Positions 34,641 to 45,996 of a stretch of DNA of 64,000 nucleotides are shown here, piece after piece; positions within the stretch are counted from its first letter, which is position 1, and each line of letters starts with the position of its first letter. The DNA is from Cervus elaphus (taxonomy: Eukaryota > Chordata > Mammalia > Artiodactyla > Cervidae): the NCBI RefSeq assembly GCF_910594005.1, contig NC_057823.1, positions 58,774,015-58,838,014 of the forward strand, read 5' to 3'. The notes under the pieces are model-generated. The model was not told the origin of the DNA, made no database searches, and was given only the letters and a program-made list of their open reading frames with translations. Both the position numbers and the translations under genes were made by a program.

Positions 34641-35359
34641 AAATGGACAAATGAATTATCTTCTGAATTCAAAATCAGAACACTTGGTCTGATACATTTG
34701 TGTAATGGAGAGTTCAGGTAATTTCTAAGATGGTGAGTTATTGCAACATCAATAGTACATTATTACTTTAGTCATCAGTTTAAATACTTTTAGAAAGTTT
34801 CTTAGGTTTTAATGTTTCAAGGGCTTAGAATATTTTCTCTGTTAATGGCCAACTTCAATGTTAAAAAGATTGTAACAGAGAAGATAGTATCACAAACCTT
34901 CATCTCCCCATCACCTAGCTTCAACAGTTATCAAGATATAGTCAACCTTGTTTCATCTGTAATCTGCTCCCCTCCCCTCACATTCTCTCCGTGACCTTGG
35001 TGCTCCCCATCTTTGTTTACTTTGAAGTTAATCCCAGATATTACTTTATCCAGAAGTCTTCAGGAGGTATTAGAATGTTTTTTGGTGTCAATTAGAAATG
35101 ATAATCATTAATTTGCACATTGACATTTATTGACTGGTACTGAGCTACATTCAGGAGAAACTTTGAAAAACATGAATGCATTCCTACTCTCTTGGATTCT
35201 GTATCAAACTGGACATTGAAGTTACTATATTATTTATTTCTCTTTGTCCTAGTTTCTTGACATGTGAAAGAGATAGTGATGTTACCTTACTTAGATGATT
35301 GTATGGATAACGTATGAAAATTCTAGCCTCAAAAATTATTCATTGTAGTTATTTGAAAT
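34641..35359 (-). repeat. L1M-type fragment and unannotated flanks
   Basis: 34875-35095 resembles an old L1 3' region in minus orientation (CATCACCTAGCTTCAACAGT, TTACTTTGAAGTTAATCCCA). The flanks 34641-34874 and 35096-35359 show nothing recognised. Confidence 0.45.
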
Positions 35360-36065
35360 GGACTGAATAATTGAAAACCCATGAGTCCATAATAATACTT
35401 AAAAGATGTCAGAAAAACTAATTTGTCCTCAGTTGAGATGGCTATCAAACCATCACTTTATTTTGAAAGTTGATAAGTAAAGGGAAAGAACTGAGCATTT
35501 ATTCACTTTTAGCATAGAAACTGTAACTGGGGGCAATAGCCCCTGTTGTTGAAAGAAATATTTAACTTTCAGAAAAATTTTTAGTTAGTAAATGTAGAAA
35601 GAAACATGTAGTTAGAAAATCACTATTTTGTTACCCCAAAGGAAAGTACTGATTCAGAAAAAGATACAATCATTAAACCATTAGGTTAATGGTCATTAGG
35701 TAGGGCGATATTTGTTCAATTTTGCTGGAGATGGGCCTGGTTTATGACTGTTGTCCAAAAATAATTATTAATAGTGCAGATAACATTACAATGTAAGGAT
35801 TGAGCTGTCATCCCCTTTAGCCCAATGTCAGTCATTGAGGGTAGGAAGTTCAGACATGTGTCTCCTGGTGTGAGATACACATTACTATTTAGGAAGTCCT
35901 CTTGATATAAAAATGTTCAGTTTGTACTTGATCAGTCTTCAGATCTAACATCCAGCTTATAAAAATTACAGTGTTAGAGGAAGCAATCAGATCCAAAAGG
36001 CGAAACTGGCTTGGGGTCTTCAGCAAGTCAGTGTTATAAGAGGGACTGTGCTAGGCTAACAGTCC
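35360..36065 (+). repeat. Old L1M 3' UTR, left part
   Basis: AAAACCCATGAGTCCATAAT, AAACCATTAGGTTAATGGTC and GCTGTCATCCCCTTTAGC. It resumes after the L1 insertion at 36827. Confidence 0.5.
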
Positions 36066-36826
36066 TTTTTTTTTTTTTTTTTATTAGTTGGAGGCTAATT
36101 ACTTCACAACATTTCAGTGGGTTTTGTCATACATTGATATGAATCAGCCATAGATTTACACGTATTCCCCATCCCGATCCCCCCTCCCACCTCCCTCTCC
36201 ACCCGATTCCTCTGGGTCTTCCCAGTGCACCAGGCCCGAGCACTTGTCTCATGCATCCCACCTGGGCTGGTGATCTGTTTCACCATAGATAGTATATATG
36301 CTGTTCTTTTGAAATATCTCACCCTCACATTCTCCCACAGAGTTCAAAAGTCTGTTCTGTACATCTGTGTCTCTTTTTCTGTTTTGCATATAGGGTTATC
36401 GTTACCATCTTTCTAAATTCCATATATATGTGTTAGTATGCTGTAATGTTCTTTATCTTTCTGGCTTACTTCACTCTGTATAAGGGGCTCCAGTTTCATC
36501 CATCTCATTAGGACTGATTCAAATGAATTCTTTTTAATGGCTGTGTAATATTCCATGGTGTATATGTACCACAGCTTCCTTATCCATTTATCTGCTGATG
36601 GGCATCTAGGTTGCTTCCATGTCCTGGCTATTATAAACAGTGCTGCGATGAACATTGGGGTGCACGTGTCTCTTTCAGATCTGGTTTCCTCAGTGTGTAT
36701 GCCCAGAAGTGGGATTGCTGGGTCATATGGCAGTTCTATTTCCAGTTTTTTAAGAAATCTCCACACTGTTTTCCATAGCGGCTGTACTAGTTTGCATTCC
36801 CACCAACAGTGTAAGAAGGTTCCCTT
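36066..36826 (-). mobile_element. Ruminant L1, 5' truncated, inserted in older L1
   Basis: 761 bp in minus orientation: a T17 run (the poly(A) tail) at 36066-36082, ruminant L1 3' UTR, and the C-terminal ORF2 region. The minus-strand frame 36413-36907 encodes TFLHCWWECKLVQPLWKTVW and WYIYTMEYYTAIKKN, the end of L1 ORF2; its first part reads out of the element. TAGGCTAA occurs at 36052-36059 and at 36827-36834, likely part of a diverged target-site duplication. Only a short C-terminal piece of ORF2 is present, so it is not autonomous. Confidence 0.9.
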
Positions 36827-37090
36827 TAGGCTAAGTCTTAAGTGACGTAGCAGCCAGACACATTGCATGATTCTGAATTGGATCCTGATTTGACCAAACC
36901 AGTTCAAAAGGACATCTTAGGGACAGTTGGGGAAACTTGAATATGGATTTGATATTACTGTGACTTTTGTTAGATGTGAAAACGTTATTTTTGATATGTG
37001 GGATTTTTGTTTAAGAGATATATAAATACTGATGTAATGTTTTTTAGGGATGGAATGTTATGATGTTTATATAGTTTAAAGTACTTCAGA
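36827..37090 (+). repeat. Old L1M 3' UTR, right part
   Basis: GAATTGGATCCTGATTTGAC, GGGGAAACTTGAATATGGAT and TTTGTTAGATGTGAAAACGT; continues 35360-36065 across the insertion. Confidence 0.55.
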
Positions 37091-37339
37091 ATTAAAAACA
37101 ATAAAGTGAGTTGACAGGAAAAGAAGTAAGATAAAATATGTAAGACATAGACATAATGCTAAATGTTATAATAGGTAGTAAAAAGTGATTGGGATGTTAT
37201 AAAGATATCTTGGGTGCCATAGGAGAATTATGATAGAGGAAATTATCTAGATGAGGGTGGCTAGAGGTCAGATTTTCTATTTGAAGAATGCTTCCTGGAG
37301 GAAGTAATTGGGTAAGTTGAGATCTAAAAGGAAGTGTGG

Positions 37340-37710
37340 TAGGTAAGATGGTCCTCAGTGGTACCACCTCTGGTATTTAGCTCTTGTGCAAGCTATTCCT
37401 CTTGAGTGTGGACTGGACTTACTGGCTTGCTTCTAATGAACAGAATATAGGCAGAAGTGATGGAATTTCACTGCCAATACTAGGTTACAGAAAGTCTGTG
37501 GCTTCCATCTTGGGCATTCTATCTCTGTCTCTGTGTCCCTTTCTCTCTCTCTCTTCATTGAATTGGTCATGCTAGGAGAAGCAAACTACCATGTTGTCAT
37601 CAGCCCCATGAAGAGACTCATGTTGTATGGCCTCAGTTGAACAACCCATGAGAAAGTGACACATGCCACCATTCAGATGAGAGAACTTGGAAACAGATTC
37701 TACAATCTTG
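37340..37710 (+). repeat. MLT1-type LTR (ERVL-MaLR)
   Basis: TTGAGTGTGGACTGGACTTA, TCTAATGAACAGAATATAGG, GCAGAAGTGATGGAATTTCA, GTGGCTTCCATCTTGGGCAT and TCTCTCTCTTC follow the MLT1 order. Solo LTR, diverged, no internal sequence. Confidence 0.7.
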
Positions 37711-37724
37711 GGTGAGTCTTCACT

Positions 37725-37865
37725 CCTGAGCCTCAGTGCCCCCTATGTAAAATGGTACAACACATTTGCCTTGAAGGGTTGTTGAAGAGATTAAAAACAG
37801 TGTATGAAAAGTATATATCTACCATGGGTATAAAATAGGTGTTTAAAATGGTAGTTATTAAAAAG
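37725..37865 (+). repeat. MIR SINE fragment
   Basis: CTGAGCCTCAGTGCCCCCTA, TGTAAAATGGTACAACAC and GAAGGGTTGTTGAAGAGATT. Confidence 0.65.
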
Positions 37866-38414
37866 AAAAACCTGATTTAGCATTGGAACCACTTCTCAAG
37901 AGTCAATTCTGAAGAGTGACTTCATAGCCAGGACTTAGAGCCCTGATGATATTAATTAGTCTTAAGCCAACACTGTCTCTTACTTCACTTTGATATACTA
38001 AGTTTTAGGATCTATAATTCAGTTGCTGTCAATCTGCCCCCTCCCCAAGGAGTTTCTTCCATTCATTCAAATTGACAGTTTGTTTTCATCTTTTGTTAAT
38101 GCCAGTGACTGTCTTTCTATGAAGTATTTGTTTTGAGGATTGTCCCCTTGCCCCTGCCCCCCAGCAGTGGGTCATCTGTACAAGTATTATTTTCAGAATA
38201 GTTTGCCAGGATTTGGAGTTTGCTGATGTTGAAAATGGGGATCTAACCATTCACTCTCATTCAAGCTCCATTTTGTTTAAATGTTACGTATTTAGTGAAA
38301 CTTTAACCATACTTTCCTTCTCCAAATTTTATGATCAGAATTGTGTTTGGGTCTTATCACATTTTATCATACTTAGTTAATTTTGCATATTTAACTGAGA
38401 TTCAGTATAGCATG
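37866..38414. other. Intergenic, nothing recognised
   Basis: No gene or named element in this interval. Confidence 0.55.
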
Positions 38415-39060
38415 GTATTTATTGAAATACTATAATTCACATACAATAAAATCCATCCTTTAAAGTACAAAATTCAATAGGTTTTAGTATGTCCACCAAA
38501 TTGTACAATCATCACCACTATGTAATTTCAGAACATTTTCATCATCCAAAAAGAAATTCTGTACCTATTAGCAGTCACTCCTGCCTCCTGAAAATCTACT
38601 TTCTGTCTCTATGGACTTGCCTATTCTGGATATTTCATTAAATGGAATCATATACTATGTAGCCTTTGGTGTCTGGCTTCTTTCACCTAGCATAATGTTT
38701 TCAGGGTTCATCCATGTTGTAGCATGTATTGGTACTTAATTTTCTTCATGACTTAATAATGTTCCTTTGTATAGATATGAAGGAAAGTGAAGTTGCTCAG
38801 TCGTGTCCAACTCTTTGCAACCCCATGGACTGTAGCCTACCAGGCTCCTCAGTCCATGAAACTTTCCAGGCAGGAGTACTGGAGTGGGTTGCCATTTCCT
38901 TCTCCAAGTATAGATATACCATGTCTGTCTATTGTATAGATATACCGTGTCTTTAGATCAATTCATCAGTTGTTCAGACATATTGGCTATTATGAATTAT
39001 GCTGCTATGAATATTGGTGTACAAGTTTTTGTGTACATATTATGTTTTCAGGTTTTCTCA
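38415..39060 (-). repeat. Older L1 3' region split by a Bov-tA
   Basis: CACATACAATAAAATCCATC, TTGCCTATTCTGGATATTTC, TCACCTAGCATAATGTTTTC, and after the SINE, TCAGTTGTTCAGACATATTG. Antisense L1 ORF2 end/3' UTR. Confidence 0.75.
38779..38907 (-). mobile_element. Bov-tA SINE with 10 bp TSD
   Basis: GTTGCTCAGTCGTGTCCAAC, GCCTACCAGGCTCCTCAGTC and GGAGTGGGTTGCCATTTCC. GTATAGATAT lies at 38769-38778 and 38908-38917. Confidence 0.93.
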
Positions 39061-39089
39061 GATCACTGTGTTTAGCAGTGAGGCTTTGC

Positions 39090-39200
39090 TGCCATACTGT
39101 CAGGTTTAAGGCCAGGTTCTGCCATTTATTAGCTGTGTAAACTTGGACAAGTTACTTAACTTCTCTGTGTCTCAGTTTCATCTATAAACTGTGGCTGGTC
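39090..39200 (+). repeat. MIR SINE fragment
   Basis: TTCTGCCATTTATTAGCTGT, GACAAGTTACTTAACTTCTC and GTCTCAGTTTCATCTATAAA. Confidence 0.7.
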
Positions 39201-39294
39201 ATAGTACTCAAATCCTAAAAGGCCTTTTTAAAAGGAGGCCTAAAACAGATAATACATGGAAAGTAATTAGCACAGTGATTGGTGTAGGCGGTTT

Positions 39295-39512
39295 GTTGTT
39301 GTTTATTCTTTAAGTCCTGTCTCACTCTTTTGCAACCCCATGGACTGCAGCCCTCCAGGCTCCTCTGTCCATGGAATTTTCCAGGCAAGAATAGTGGAGT
39401 GGGATCTATTTCCTGCTTCAGGGTATCTTCCTGACTCAGGATTTGAACCCGTGTCTCTTGATCTCCTGCATTGGCAGGCAGATTCTTTACCACTGTGCCA
39501 CCTGGAAAGTCC
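39295..39512 (-). mobile_element. Bov-tA/Bov-A type SINE
   Basis: AACCCCATGGACTGCAGCCC, CCAGGCAAGAATAGTGGAGT and ATTCTTTACCACTGTGCCAC. It is the closest transposable element upstream of the TCERG1 promoter, about 410 bp away. Confidence 0.9.
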
Positions 39513-39924
39513 CTAGGTCTGAGTTAAAAAAAAATCTCTATCATTAGCTTAATATTTTGAGCTCCTTAATGGTGGAATTCCTCTGTATCGTGCCTTTGAA
39601 ACCCCAGTATTTGAAGGTTTTTGTTTTTAATAAAAAGTTTAATAAATATTCAGAATTCCTCCTAGGTATTAGGGTATGCTAATTTTACACAAGTATACTT
39701 TAAAATTGAAGGACGTATGGTTTAAATTATAAATTGCCGAGACATTTCCTTCCCCCAACTTAATAGAGCAATTTGTAACGCTCATCAGCCTGCAACTAAT
39801 TATTGAATACAATTTAACAGGTATTCTTGTGGTTAGTAATGTATCATTTAATAACACGGGTATAAACTGGTGGCCCCTGAGGACTCTAGATTCTAAAAAT
39901 CTGGGAAATAGCTCTTTTCTACAA

Positions 39925-40389
39925 CTCTGTGATTGGTTTACCGGCGACCCAGGTCGATTTTTGATTGGCTCACTCAATAGACATGGTCAAGGCCTGAGCC
40001 AATATGACCGGTATGAGGACAATATGGCCCCACAATTGGCTTTGCTGGAAGCCGACAGACACGTGGCTACCGCAGGCCTAGCCGTACGTGGGAGGACCTA
40101 GTTTCGCTTACCTCGAGAGGGCGCCGGCGGCTCCTCGTTGCTAAAGTCTCGTTTTCCCATAAAGCCTCTGAGCGACCAATCAACTGACTGTCTCCATACC
40201 GCTTTTAAAGTCGGCGGGCCCTTTCACCAATAATAAGGCAGACACCACCCTCAGCTCGGGGATTGATGGAGAGTTTCACCAATCACCTCACAGATCTCTG
40301 CTATCTCCGCCTCTCTCTCGCGGGATTGACGATCCACCCGGCCAATAGGGGACGCCCAGTCGGCGGGTGGATGAAAGCGGCCCTCTGTA
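39925..40389 (+). promoter_or_regulatory. TCERG1: TCERG1 promoter and 5' UTR region, CCAAT-rich
   Basis: CpG-rich sequence directly upstream of the TCERG1 start codon; the CpG-rich state continues through exon 1 to about 40960. CCAAT on the + strand lies at 39999, 40176, 40227, 40279 and 40342. ATTGG (CCAAT on the minus strand) lies at 39932, 39964 and 40035. The four proximal boxes are spaced 51, 52 and 63 bp. No good TATA box is seen near the ATG; the only AT-rich candidate is CTTTTAAAG at 40202. This is the pattern of an NF-Y-driven housekeeping CpG-island promoter. The transcription start is not determinable from sequence alone; dispersed initiation around 40200-40370 is likely. Confidence 0.8.
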
Positions 40390-40424
40390 ATGGCGGAGCG
40401 TGGCGGGGACGGGGGAGACGGTGA
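40371..40424 (+). other. Upstream ORF overlapping the TCERG1 start codon
   Basis: An ATG at 40371, 19 bases before the TCERG1 ATG, opens a 17-codon frame (MKAALCNGGAWRGRGRR) that ends at TGA 40422-40424, inside exon 1 and in another frame. Its context is weak (T at -3, A at +4), so leaky scanning should let most ribosomes reach the main ATG. Whether it is transcribed depends on the unknown start site. Confidence 0.5.
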
Positions 40425-40448
40425 GCGATTCAACCCCGGGGAGCTCAG
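40390..40448 (+). CDS. TCERG1: TCERG1 coding exon 1
   Basis: Encodes residues 1-19 and two bases of Arg20 (MAERGGDGGDGERFNPGEL). The ATG at 40390 has G at -3 and G at +4, a good Kozak context. It is the start that matches the known TCERG1 N-terminus. The donor is CAG|GTAAGG at 40448/40449. The split AG|G codon is completed by the first base of exon 2. The exon lies in a CpG-rich block. The human protein, as I recall it, has ES where this sequence has DG at residues 10-11. Confidence 0.95.
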
Positions 40449-43400
40449 GTAAGGGCGCTGGTCCGCCTTACATCTCGGCGCTCCGGCGTCCCAGGGGCTA
40501 AGCCTGTTGCGCGGAGAGCCGAGGTGGAGGGTGGGCTGAGGAGGCGCGGCGGCTAAGAGCCGGGACCGCATGGGGTTGGAGAAGGGGGAAGGGAAGGCTG
40601 CTTGAATGAGGGAGCCGGGCCGAGTCTCGGCCGCGGCCTCCTGTGGGTTCTCGGGGCTCATTTCCGTTTTCGTGGGGCCCCGGCGCCCTTCGCAGCTTGC
40701 GGCCCACAGGCTGGGCCAGGGGTTCCCGCTTTGGGGCCCCGCCTCAGACGCAGTCCGCCTCCGCTTGGGCGGCCCTCAGCCTGACTCCCGGCTCGGCGCC
40801 GCCGCGGGCCCAGTTTTCCTCCCTGAAGCCCTCCATGCCGCGGGCAACCCCTCGGCGCCCTGGCTCGGCCTTCTTCACGCCCTCCGCCGCCTTTTGGTGT
40901 CCCTGCGTCCGCCTGGTTCCTTTTGCCCACGTCGCTTGCTTTCCTTTAACTTCACGCGGCCTCCCTTTCTCTTACCGTTTGATCCCTTATCCCGAGTTTA
41001 TGAGTAGTAACAATAGCGGCAGTCATTTGTTTCGTGCTTCCGAGAGCCAGAGAGCCCTTTGCTTAGTGTTTTCTCTTTTGATCCTCATGCCCACCTTTTG
41101 GAGTAGTTGCTCTTCTCGTTTTGCAGGCCCCGGAGCAACAGCCACTTTCAGTTAAGTGACTTGCCCATCCTTCAGGTGAGGAAACTGACGTAGAGCCAGG
41201 TGTCTTTGGCAGAATCTTGGCTTCAGGAAGTGGCTTGAACGCAGGCAGCCAGGCTTGGGATCCTGCACTTTTCTATCCTTCTCCCATCTAGTCGTCTGCC
41301 CACGCCGTCTCCCTAAGGACGGCAGCAGTGACCTTTCTCGCTCTGGTTTCTGGGCAGCCTCTGGAATTTTTAATTGTCTTGGAGAGAAAAATCCTTAGTG
41401 ATTTTTAAGGAAAACGAGATACTGAGCTTTACGTCTGCTTGGATGGAAAAAAAATTGCATTTCAGATGTTTAGCCCCCATTCTGAATTGTGCCATTGTTA
41501 TCCTTTGAGAATGAGGAAGAGTAGAATAAGTTATGAGGACTCTAGCATTGTCTAGAGCTCCAGATAAAATTGTATAAGGAAACTGGGTCTTGTTAACTAA
41601 AGTTTTCAGGGGGGAAAAAAGAATCATGTCTTTGAGATGATGAGTGGTCACAAAAATTTTTAGTTTGGCAGAAATAAAGTCTTATTTCAGGGATGGATCT
41701 TTTAAACCCCATGTATATAGTCAATAATAAGTGATCTGAGTCCATTGCCAGGGTCGTTTAGTATTAGTGATGAAAGGGTTATACCTGATTCTGATCTCAA
41801 GAGGTACTTAAGCTAGTCTTATGGACTGATTTGGAAACATTACTTTGCATTTAAGAGAGTATCTTTCTTCAGTTTTACAGTGAGTAGCCTTTTAGATTTT
41901 ATTAATAGAAAGTGAAGACACTGCTGCAAAACTGATTTGAATAGTGCTTTAAATTAGGTGTTCTGTTGCAAATGTTTCATACCTTAACGTCTGGGGTTAG
42001 AAATTCCTTCCACAGCATGTGGTACAGACTTTTGTTTTAGCATTTCTCATGGTTTAAGAGAAATTAGTTTTTTTGTGGCCTCTGATTACAGAAACTGGGG
42101 CTTAATTTTTTGTATTTTTATTCTGAACATACGTCATGGTGTGTCACCGTCCTAGTGCCTCACGAATAAGGTTTTCAGGTATGTATATTGTAAATAAATT
42201 GTTATAGGAGATTTAGAGATTTTCCATTTATTGTACTCACATTTATTGTGTGCTATATGAGATGAGAGTCACTGATCTAGGTGCTGGCAGTAGTCTTGAA
42301 CCAGACCAAAATCCTTTGTCCTCCTGGAGCTTACATGCTAATTAAGATTGATCTAAATTTCAAACTAAGGACACAAGATGAGGAAATCAGCCTACAAGTG
42401 TGAAGAGATTTACACAAGGTCACTGAGTTATTGGCAAGATCCAGATTAAAACCTATGTCTCTTCGTTTAGTCTACTTTATAATTTGCCTCCCAAATATCA
42501 GCATTTAAAAATTTTTGCTCCGTTGTGCTAAAGTATTTGCAGTCCTCACCATTGGGAAGATTGCATATCTAGATATAGTACTTCTAGGGAGATACATTTG
42601 TTCTTGTAAAAAAAATTTCTGCCTTTCTGTTCATGCTTGTACGCTTCTATTTTCATAAAGATCCAAAGTGGTAGGAATGCAAACAATCTACAATAAGATT
42701 TATTTGGAGATCCAAATACCTTTCTGTTTGTTTATGATTAAGGATCATTAAGATAACTTTTAGAGTCATGTTGGTATAGATACTTTACCCAGGGCCTTTA
42801 TTTACTTATTAATGCTTTATGACTTATGACAAGGTACTTGTCTGACTTTCCTCAACTGTACACTGGGAATAAGAATACGCTGGTGTTACCACTGACTAAC
42901 ATGAAACAAGTTCTTTTTCTGTGCTATAGTTTCCTCTGAAAAAACGGTGCCAAACTTATCTCATTGAGTTTTTGTGATGATTGAAAGATTTAATACAGAC
43001 AATGTCCCTGTAACTGTGCCTGGTATAGAAGAAATACCTAGGGTTCACTCTCATTAAAACAGTAATTGAACACCTGCCTTCTGGGCTCTGGGAGGCATCA
43101 CTATACTAAAGAGAAAATACTAGTGAGTATAGGTAATACAAGACTAAATAAGTGAGATTTTTTTCATAGCATTTACCTTATAGTTGTAAACTCAGATTGG
43201 GTAATGAGATAGAAAGGAGGTGGGAGAGACTAAGGTGGGAAAGAACTTGGCGCTTAAACTGAAGAATGAGAGAGAGTGTTACGTGAAGCTCCGGGGAAAG
43301 CACCCCAGGCAGAGGGAGCAAGTGCAGAGGCTTCAGGGGAACGAAGTAGTTGGTCAAAGGACTAGAGTCTGTAGAGAGATCAGCAAGGGCCAGGTTATAT

Positions 43401-44929
43401 AGAGCCTGCTAATAATGATTATAATAAGATTAACACTGCTACTAATATTAATACCATTTAACAAGGTAATTTTAGTAGTCACTAAATTATGGTTTTTGAT
43501 TACTACCATTACTATACTGATGTTGTAGTAGCAGCAATAATAACTAATATTTATGTGCTGAGCACTGTTCCAGGTACTTCATTAGTTTCTTTAACCCTCA
43601 CTGCAGGTAAGGTTGTTGTGATAAAGTGCATATAAAGAGCTCAGCACATGTGCTATACATATCTGACATAAGAAAATGGTGACTTGAGGCTGTCGATAGA
43701 GGAAATTATGTGAATTTTGCTACCATTTTCACTGCAGACATTTGAAAGCATCTAGCTTTTCAGTTAGAGCACTATGCTAGGTTTTGTGGGAGAATGAAAG
43801 TAACAGTTCACTGTGCTCCAGGTGCCATCCTAGATGTTTCACGGGGATTATTTTATTGAACAGAGAGAAAGAGAGGTTTCATTTCTGTCCCCACTGCCCC
43901 TCACTTACACTTGAGTATGTTCAGACTCGGAAAATATGTAAGAAGCCTGAAACAGAAGGCAGAGCCCTGTCCATGGTTTTAGAGCCTAAAATACTTAACT
44001 TCAAGTGATAGCTAGAAAGTGTGAAATTCAAAAGAAAGAAATAATGTGTAGCTGAAGGCTGAGATGGAATATCTTTCCTTGGTGAAGATTTTTCCTGTCC
44101 CAAAGGTTAAGACATTGCTTCGGTAACAGTGACATCAGCCTTTTGGGAGTGTGTATGTATAATTTGAAAAAGGCTGATTATTGTTTCTGCAGTCACTGCT
44201 TTTAACTCATACTTCTACCATTGAGTGTAGGATGATTTGCAGATTTGGTGAAATATGTTTGGTATAGTAGTTCTGGATTTGTTTACAGTCCTAGTGCTCT
44301 CCTAGAAGGCAAATTGGTTCTTTTATTAGGATTTTTTTAATGTCAGAATTGAACTACAATGTGAAAAATTTAGAGGAAGTTGAAAGGGTAGTCTTAAGCA
44401 CAGGGTTGAAAAATGTAGGAAAGTTGGAAGAATCTGGTGAGGCGAGTGTCAGAATGGTTATTATCAGATGCACATGAGGATATAATTGTTAATCTTCTCC
44501 TGAGCACTGGAATGTAAATTTCATGTTGATAATGGAGAGAATTATTGTAGCTACTGTGTAGACTGTGATAGGTGCTCAGTAAATTGACTATGGCAAATTA
44601 TAGTAAAGATTTTTATAAGATTCTCCATACCCTATTTATAAGGTACAGTATCACCTACATATTCATTGGTTCATTCAGCAAATACTTACTGAGCCCCACT
44701 ATGGGCAGGCATAAATAACTGTGTGCTGGGGAAATAAAGGTGAACAGGACAGACAATTCTTGCTCTAAAGGGGCTTACATAGACAGCATGGTGTAGTATG
44801 TAAGAGCCTTTTGCCTGTGTTTGAATTCTAAACCAGCTGTGTGGCCTTGGACAAGTTGTTTTACTTCTGTGTGCCTTAATCTGTAAAATGAGGTTGATAA
44901 AATCTATTTCAGAGTTACGTTGATTGCGT

Positions 44930-45127
44930 GAATGCTAAGTTGCTTCAGTTGTGTCCGACTCTTTTGTGACCCTGTGGACTGTAGCAAGTCATGCTCTTCT
45001 GTCAATGGGATTGTCCAGGCAAGGATTCTGGAGCACATCCTCCATCAGGGGATCTTTTTGACCCAGATCTTTTTTGTCTCCTGCATTGGCAGGCTGGTTC
45101 TTTACCACTAGCACCACCTGGAAAGCC
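44930..45127 (-). mobile_element. Bov-tA SINE in TCERG1 intron 1
   Basis: TAAGTTGCTTCAGTTGTGTC, ACTGTAGCAAGTCATGCTCT and TCTCCTGCATTGGCAGG; antisense to the gene and somewhat diverged. Confidence 0.88.
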
Positions 45128-45429
45128 CAGTAAGCACTTGTAAGAGTTAAAACTTTTTTTTTTTTAAAGCACTTAGGAGATAGAGAATATCTTGTGATAT
45201 TGCTTATTTGCTTGAATGCCATGGAGAAAATAAAGAAGGGTGTTTAGCTAGAGATTGAAGAGGGGGGTGGGGTGCAGTGTACAGAAGGGCATTCCCTTCT
45301 ATATGAGAATGCTAATTATGTCTTAAGCTGTTAGCCTCCCCTGCTATAAAAACCTTCTATTTAGAAGTAGTTTCAAGGTTCCAAAAACTTGCAAAAGCAA
45401 AAATAGTGTGCTTAATGTTAATATTTTAC

Positions 45430-45780
45430 CTGTTCTGCTTTGTTGCTTGGTCACATACGTGCTCTCTATTACTCTGAACCATTTGTGGTAAAGGGCCACA
45501 CACACCATGGCCCTTTACCTCTAATACTCGAGTGCTTATTTTCTGAGAATAGTGATCTTCTCTGACGGACAGCACGGTTACCTATTTTGTAAATTTGCAC
45601 TGATAAAGTAATTTTTGTCTTTATTCCAGTGTTGTCTGTTAATGCAGTATGTCCTTTATTGTATTCCTTCCCTCTAGTTTTGTATCCTGTCTAGAATTGG
45701 AATTGTATTGTCATGTCTGTTTGGCCTCCTTTAATCTAGAACATTTCCACAACCTTCCTTTTTTCTTCTTTTTATAACAG
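45430..45780 (-). repeat. L1M-type 3' fragment in TCERG1 intron 1
   Basis: GCCCTTTACCTCTAATACTC, GTCATGTCTGTTTGGCCTCC and TTTAATCTAGAACATTTCC; antisense old L1. Confidence 0.5.
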
Positions 45781-45996
45781 CATTTCTGAAGAATATACCC
45801 TCTGCTCCCCACTTTGTAACAGAACATTATTTTGTGTTTGTCTAATAACTCCTTATTATTATATTGAGGTTAAACATTCTTGCTTGGAATAGGTGGTATT
45901 GTGTCCCTCTCAGTTGCATTAGGTCAGTTTCTCTATTGCATAGTGTTTTGTTTAGCCTTCTTTCTATTGTAAGAAACGCTATTTCTATTGTAAGAA

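Noticed and set aside
40251..40930. Minus-strand frames across the TCERG1 promoter that could suggest a divergent coding gene
   Set aside because: Proline/arginine-rich frames of this kind are typical of CpG islands read backwards. No known protein was recognised. A divergent noncoding transcript remains possible but unsupported.
40606..41155. Long + frames (133 and 170 codons) just after TCERG1 exon 1
   Set aside because: They lie in GC-rich intron 1 sequence downstream of a clear donor. Their composition is that of CpG-island DNA, and they overlap in two frames and run into a MIR fragment.
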